Origin: a virus
Length of the DNA stretch: 64,000 nt
Strand: one strand, 5' to 3'
Virus record (IMG/VR): IMGVR_UViG_3300046499_000591
Coordinates: 34,217-98,216 of that record
Shown here in pieces: positions 59,784 to 64,000 of this stretch. The notes under the pieces are model-generated. The model saw nothing but the letters and a program-made list of their open reading frames with translations, ran no database searches and was not told the DNA's origin. The position numbers and the translations under genes were made by a program. Within the stretch, counting starts at the first letter, position 1. Every line of letters starts with the position of its first letter.

Positions 59784-61733
59784 ATGACGCAGACCCCTAC
59801 CGAGCCCCGCGTCTATGTCCCCGAGCCGATGACGACGAAGACAGACGACGCGACGACGTACCGTCTGACCAGGGGTTTTGCGTCGTCGTCGTCATCGTCG
59901 TCGTCATCCAGGCCCCTCGTGGTGCGCTGCGCCGGCTGGCTGGTGCACACCCGCGACTGGGTCTCCCGCCGCCGCTACGAGCTGGCACCCGTGGCCGGCA
60001 CCTCCACCCTGTCCCTGCTCGGCTGGTGGCAGGAGGGCATCGGCCCGACCCTGTCGTACGGGGCGCTCGCCGGCGTGGCGGCCACCGCGGCCGTGCTCGG
60101 CCTCAAGCACAAGAACGCCACGGTCACGCAGGCCGCGGCCGGCCTCACCGTGGCCCTGGGAGACATAGCCACCGCCACCGGGTTCGGCCCCGGCCCCGAG
60201 TCGGCGACCGCGTGGGCCCTGACCACCGGCCTGACGTACTGGATCTACGGGCCGTGGCTGACCGCGCAGCGCAACGCCCGTATGAAGCTGCACATCGACA
60301 CCGTCAAGGCGAAGGGCGCCCTGCCTAACGCCCTCGGGCTCGAGGCCGCCGACCCGGGCCTGATCGGGGCGACCTCGGAGGAGACCGCGCTCCGCCGTGC
60401 CATCCACGCTCTCACCGGCGCTGCGCCCCTGGACGTCGTGGCGTTCCACCGCAACGAACACGGCTGGTCGGCCATCGTGGTCATGCCCCCGGGCCGCACG
60501 ACCGCGCCGGCCGCGATCATCGCCAAGCGGGTGCAGCTCGCGGCGAACCTCGGCCAGCCCGGCAAGCTGGCCCTCGCCGCCGGGTCCGCCGACAACGAGC
60601 TGATCGTGAAGCTGTCCACCGTCGACGCCCTCGCCGGCACCCTGCCCCTGACCGAGCCCGGGGTGACGACGTGCCGCGAGCCCGTGCTCCTCGGCGCCGA
60701 CGAGGACGGCAACCCGATCCACCTCACGCTGATGTACCGGCACACCCTCATCGCCGGCGCCTCGGACTGGGGGAAGTCCGGCATCGTCAACCTGATCATC
60801 AAGCGGTTGAACCGGTGCCTGGACGCCGACCTGTACGGCATCGACATGAAGCCCGGCGCGCCGGAGCTCGGCCCGTGGGAGCCGGTCATGGCCGCGGCCG
60901 TGGCCAAGAACCCGGCGCAGGCCCGGGCGCTGCTGGAGTGGATACGCGGCGAGTGTGACCGGCGCGGCGCGATCCTCGCCGAGCTGACCCGCAAGGCGCT
61001 GGCGGAGGGCAAGGGCCCGGTCCGCAAGTGGGTGCCCGGTGTCCACGGCAAGGCCATCTTCGTCTTCACCGACGAACTCGCCGAGCTGGTCCGCCAGGAC
61101 CCCGAGCTTGCCGAGCTGTACGAGTCGCTGCTCGCCATCGCCCGATTCCTCGCGATCCACTTCGTCTCGGCCACCCAGCAGCCGTCGCGCAAGGTGTTCG
61201 GCGGCAGCACGGACGCCCGCGGTAACTACGCCAACCGGCTCTCCACCCGCGCCGGCGAGGCCGGCCACGCCCCGTTCGTGTTCGGGCAGGGCTGCCAGGC
61301 CAAGGGCTGGCGGCCGGAGACGCTGGACATGCCCGGCAAGTTCATGCTCCAGACGGCGGAACTGACCGACCCGAAGGTCTACCGGGCCGAGTACGTCACG
61401 GACATGGATATCGCCGCTGACGTCGGCTTCTACTACTCCGACAAGGCCGACACCGAGCCGCAGCCGGCCATCACCGATGAGCCGTGGGTCGAGCAGTTCG
61501 CGCCGCTGCGGTTCCCGAACGGCGACCTCGTGCGGCCCGGGCAGTGGCCGGACCTCTGGGAGCAGTTCCAGGCCCTCGGGTCGGCGACGAAGAAGGAACT
61601 CGCCGCCACGTGCGGGATCTCCCGCGATACCGCCATGCGCGCGTTCGACGAGTGGGCGAAGCACGGCGTCGCCGGCCGCCGCGACGGCCGCGCCACCCGC
61701 TATTACGTGAACGACCCCGAGGAGGCGCAGTGA
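59784..61733 (+). CDS. FtsK/SpoIIIE-type conjugative DNA translocase (TraB/TraSA-like)
   Basis: 649 residues. N-terminal hydrophobic segments (about 65-110, 140-160), Walker A GASDWGKS at 325-332, Walker B KAIFVFTDELAE at about 423-434, and HFVSATQQPSRKVFGGSTDA (sensor/arginine region). The C-terminal 70 residues (KKELAATCGISRDTAMRAFD, KHGVAGRRDGRATRY) are a winged helix as in the gamma domain that binds transfer sequences. Streptomyces plasmids use one such protein to move double-stranded DNA. A nine-serine run at residues 34-42 is encoded by TCG/TCA triplets. Confidence 0.9.
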   Translation: MTQTPTEPRVYVPEPMTTKTDDATTYRLTRGFASSSSSSSSSRPLVVRCAGWLVHTRDWVSRRRYELAPVAGTSTLSLLGWWQEGIGPTLSYGALAGVAATAAVLGLKHKNATVTQAAAGLTVALGDIATATGFGPGPESATAWALTTGLTYWIYGPWLTAQRNARMKLHIDTVKAKGALPNALGLEAADPGLIGATSEETALRRAIHALTGAAPLDVVAFHRNEHGWSAIVVMPPGRTTAPAAIIAKRVQLAANLGQPGKLALAAGSADNELIVKLSTVDALAGTLPLTEPGVTTCREPVLLGADEDGNPIHLTLMYRHTLIAGASDWGKSGIVNLIIKRLNRCLDADLYGIDMKPGAPELGPWEPVMAAAVAKNPAQARALLEWIRGECDRRGAILAELTRKALAEGKGPVRKWVPGVHGKAIFVFTDELAELVRQDPELAELYESLLAIARFLAIHFVSATQQPSRKVFGGSTDARGNYANRLSTRAGEAGHAPFVFGQGCQAKGWRPETLDMPGKFMLQTAELTDPKVYRAEYVTDMDIAADVGFYYSDKADTEPQPAITDEPWVEQFAPLRFPNGDLVRPGQWPDLWEQFQALGSATKKELAATCGISRDTAMRAFDEWAKHGVAGRRDGRATRYYVNDPEEAQ

Positions 61734-62200
61734 TCCCCGACCAGCCGTATGAGGTCGCCATGCCGGCCGCTGTCTACCCGGCGCCCGCCGCTGTCTACCC
61801 GGCGCCGGCGGCCGGCGCCGTCGCCCCCTACATGGCGGGCGGCGTCGCGCCGGTGCAGCAGGTGCTTCTCCCCGACGGCCGGGTCGTCACCGGGTACGCC
61901 CTCGCGCCGGCCGCGCAGCCGGGGCCGCCGGCGGTGGCGCCGCGGGCGGGTATCGACCCGACCGCGCAGAAGCTGGCCGGCGCCGGCGTCTTCGCCGTCG
62001 GTGCCGGCATTGGCGGATCGTTTCTCCTCACCGCGCTCGCCGCGGCGGAGACGGCATTGGGTGCGCTTGCCGTGTGCCTGGTCGCCGTGTGGGCAATAAG
62101 CGGTCGCCGCGGTGGTGGGGGAGGGGGCAGCGTCCGCGTTGACGTGCGGGTTACCCAGAACCCGACGATCACGACGACCAGCCGGATCGAGCGCAAATAG
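61730..62200 (+). CDS. Membrane protein downstream of translocase
   Basis: 156 residues from GTG overlapping the translocase stop. Tandem AAVYPAPAAVYPAP near the start, then LLTALAAAETALGALAVCLV and a Gly-rich linker (GRRGGGGGG) before a beta tail (VRVDVRVTQNPTITTT). One or two transmembrane helices. Typical last gene of Streptomyces transfer operons, function unknown. Confidence 0.6.
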   Translation: MIPDQPYEVAMPAAVYPAPAAVYPAPAAGAVAPYMAGGVAPVQQVLLPDGRVVTGYALAPAAQPGPPAVAPRAGIDPTAQKLAGAGVFAVGAGIGGSFLLTALAAAETALGALAVCLVAVWAISGRRGGGGGGSVRVDVRVTQNPTITTTSRIERK

Positions 62201-62573
62201 CGCAACACCCGAATATATCCATGTCGGTAGCGCGGTGCCCGAATGCATTTATGCGTGAGGTGCGCATATAGGTTAGGTAAGAAGAAGATGAGGAACGCTC
62301 AACTTTGTGTCGGTGTCCGAGGTTCCGGAACGCGACGTGTTCGTTATTGCCGAACGGGGACGGCTGAGATGCCTGTTCGTGACCTCGCCATGTCCGAACG
62401 GACACGAACCCGCTGGTAATCGGGCGCCCCAGGTCCACGTGCGACCCGCGGTATGTCATGACATCGTCACGGCCGCCCGGTCGTCGCTATTCCCCTGCAA
62501 ATCTCGCAGGCAAATGGTTTCGGAAAATGAGCAATGATGTTCAACGTTCAGATTTTCAATCGGGGAGCATGAA
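62201..62573. other. AT-richer non-coding border region
   Basis: No gene. Base composition is clearly less GC-rich than the rest (ATATATCCATG, GCATATAGGTTAGG, TTTCGGAAAATGAGCAATG). Contains GTTCGTG/CACGAAC inverted repeat around 62380-62412. May mark the right edge of the element or the promoter of the next gene. Confidence 0.4.
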
Positions 62574-63464
62574 GTGGTTCAGGGCGTCGCCTTGAAGGAG
62601 GCACTGCGGATCCTGCTACAGCGACGCAGGGCCGAACTCAATCCGGTCGACTATGGGCTCACCCGTCTCGCGCCCCAGGGGCGCCGCGCCGCCGGTGGTG
62701 GTCTCTCCCAGCCGCAGGTCGACGAGATCCTCGGCTTCGGCCGCGGCACCTACGAACGGCTGGAGAGCGGCCGCTACACCAACGCACCCGAGCACGTACT
62801 CAAGGGCGTCGGTGAGCTGTTCCAGCTCAACGCGCACGAGTGGGTGTGGCTGTGGCGCATGACGTGGCGCCGCGACCCCCCGGCCCCGCTGCACCCCGAC
62901 CGTGACGACGCGATCCCCGGCTCCTGGCTGCGCGTGATCGACGCCCTCCCGCACCCCGTGTACATCACGAACCACCGGTGGGAGGTCGTCGCCTTCAACT
63001 ACCTGGTTCCGCGGATGTTCCCCGACCGGCAGGTCCCCGCGAACACCATGGAGTGGATGATGCTCGCCCCCGAGGCCCGGCACATCCTCGGCGACTGGGG
63101 CACCGAGTGGGCGCCGTTCGTCGCCCCCCAGCTGTGGGCCGGACGCGCCGCCCACGCAGACGACGAGTGCCTCGCCGAAATCGAGGAGCGGGTCCTCGCC
63201 GACCCGGTGGCCGGCCCTATCTACCGAGACTTCGGGCCCATCTACGTCCACCCCGACGGCGCGACCCGGCCCTTCCACCACCCCGAACAAGGCCCCGGCT
63301 GGATGACCCTGCACACGTCGTCCCCGAAGTCCTCGAGCAGGTTCATCACCATGACGATGGTCTTCGATGCAGGTGAGGAACGGCCCCCGCCCCTGGCGCC
63401 GATACGCGCCCGCTACGGCGACGCCTGGCCCGCGCCCCTGTCGAAGGCGCCCGCCTGCTGCTGA
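62574..63464 (+). CDS. XRE-family regulator of MmyB type
   Basis: 296 residues from GTG 62574 (GGGGAG upstream). N-terminal HTH (LKEALRILLQRRRAELNPVD, LSQPQVDEILGFGRGTYERL, ESGRYTNAPEHVLKGVGELF), then a MmyB/PAS-like ligand domain (PHPVYITNHRWEVVAFN, MMLAPEARHILGDWGTEWAP). Such regulators bind a small ligand, often fatty acids, and control nearby metabolic genes. Directly precedes the type III PKS gene, so control of it is likely. Confidence 0.8.
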   Translation: MVQGVALKEALRILLQRRRAELNPVDYGLTRLAPQGRRAAGGGLSQPQVDEILGFGRGTYERLESGRYTNAPEHVLKGVGELFQLNAHEWVWLWRMTWRRDPPAPLHPDRDDAIPGSWLRVIDALPHPVYITNHRWEVVAFNYLVPRMFPDRQVPANTMEWMMLAPEARHILGDWGTEWAPFVAPQLWAGRAAHADDECLAEIEERVLADPVAGPIYRDFGPIYVHPDGATRPFHHPEQGPGWMTLHTSSPKSSSRFITMTMVFDAGEERPPPLAPIRARYGDAWPAPLSKAPACC

Positions 63465-63572
63465 CGCCGCAGTAGCCGCCCCGTAGACCGGCCTGCGGGC
63501 AGCTCACCCCCGACTGCCCGCAGGCCCACACCCGTACCTGACTGCACCTCTGTTGCGACCCTGGAGGAACCC

Positions 63573-64000
63573 GTGCCTGCGCACATTGGCAGACCCGTGA
63601 CACGCCTTGCCGCCCACCGCGTCACCACCGATGCCCTGTGCGAACACCTCGCTGCCACCTATCGCCACCCGGACGACCCGACCCGCGAGCACCCGCGCAT
63701 GGGCCTGTGGCGGCGCCTCATCAGCAACACCGGCGTGCAACAGCGGTATTGGACCCGGCCCCTGGCGGAGGCCACCGCGCCCACCAGCGTCGGCCAGCGG
63801 GCCCAGGTGGCGTTCGGCGACGCTCTCGACCTCGCCGAAGCCGCCGCCCGCCAGGCCATGGACGACGCCGGCCTGCACCCCGGCGACGTCGACGCCATCA
63901 TCACCAGCCACACCACCAGCTGGACCGTGCCCGGCCTCGACGTGCACCTCGTCGAACGCCTCGGCCTGCGCCCCACCGTGGCCCGCATGCCGCTGTCGAC
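63573..64000 (+). CDS. Type III polyketide synthase, N-terminal part
   Basis: 142 codons from GTG 63573 (CTGGAGG upstream), cut by the window edge. LISNTGVQQRYWTRPLAE, GDALDLAEAAARQAMDDAGL, VDAIITSHTTSWTVPGLDV and VERLGLRPTVARMPLS match the N-terminal half of chalcone-synthase-like enzymes. The catalytic Cys should follow within a few residues beyond the window. Product cannot be predicted. First metabolic gene in the window and the best sign that chromosomal or cargo DNA starts here. Confidence 0.8.
   Translation, partial: MPAHIGRPVTRLAAHRVTTDALCEHLAATYRHPDDPTREHPRMGLWRRLISNTGVQQRYWTRPLAEATAPTSVGQRAQVAFGDALDLAEAAARQAMDDAGLHPGDVDAIITSHTTSWTVPGLDVHLVERLGLRPTVARMPLS

Overview
The window is high-GC actinobacterial DNA, most likely Streptomyces. 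It has dense short genes, GTG/TTG starts, a WhiB-family gene, a KorSA/HutC-type GntR gene, XRE regulators of Streptomyces type, a DUF2637 plus FtsK-type conjugative translocase pair, and the start of a type III polyketide synthase. There are no rRNA or tRNA genes. The content fits a large extrachromosomal or integrative element mixing plasmid functions (partition, a putative initiator, conjugative translocase) with actinophage-type genes (GP88, Rad52-like annealing protein, RusA, SSB, orphan C5 methylase, DGQHR protein). No virion gene is visible, so it is a phage-plasmid-like or conjugative element, not a complete phage.

Layout. 0-11 kb: a partial integrase-like gene, GntR regulator, two toxin-antitoxin-like pairs, a KfrA-like coiled-coil protein, a tyrosine recombinase with a dif-like site beside it, GP88 and a lipoprotein. 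11-15.6 kb: an XRE/TPR regulator, a serine-recombinase-like protein, small unknowns and a methyltransferase. 15.7-20.8 kb: a plus-strand operon with RHH-like protein, Rad52-like protein, WhiB, phage-type zinc proteins and a permuted NlpC/P60 protein. 20.8-26.1 kb: a structured intergenic region, a winged-helix putative initiator with DnaA-box-like motifs inside it, three parS-like palindromes and parB/parA. 26.3-37.6 kb: a long plus-strand recombination/DNA-modification operon (DGQHR protein, RusA, HNH-like, SSB, C5 methylase, small membrane proteins). 37.7-55 kb: about 32 small minus-strand genes of mostly unknown function in 14 short operons. 55-62.2 kb: an RHH-like protein, winged-helix and AlpA-like regulators, DUF2637 and small membrane proteins, and FtsK/TraB. 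62.2-64 kb: an MmyB-type regulator and a type III PKS that may lie outside the element.

The most striking feature is a coordinated regulatory design. The palindrome TGTAGCTACA occurs 31 times exactly. Nearly all copies lie in minus-strand promoters of the 38-55 kb block as pairs 23-24 bp apart, one between the -35 and -10 boxes and one overlapping the -10 or start. Single copies sit at two further minus-strand operons (3.06 and 6.56 kb), and another lies in the promoter of the divergent RHH-like gene at 55.15 kb, which is the best candidate repressor. Most genes of the block end in a hairpin whose stem sequence varies while a CTCGACC loop is constant. Together they look like a silenced set of early or accessory genes under one repressor, comparable in logic to dispersed operators of some actinophages. 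Two further palindrome families (TTGCGCGCGCAA, and TTGTAC-N9-GTACAA) mark separate small regulons for the plus-strand operons and the conjugation region.
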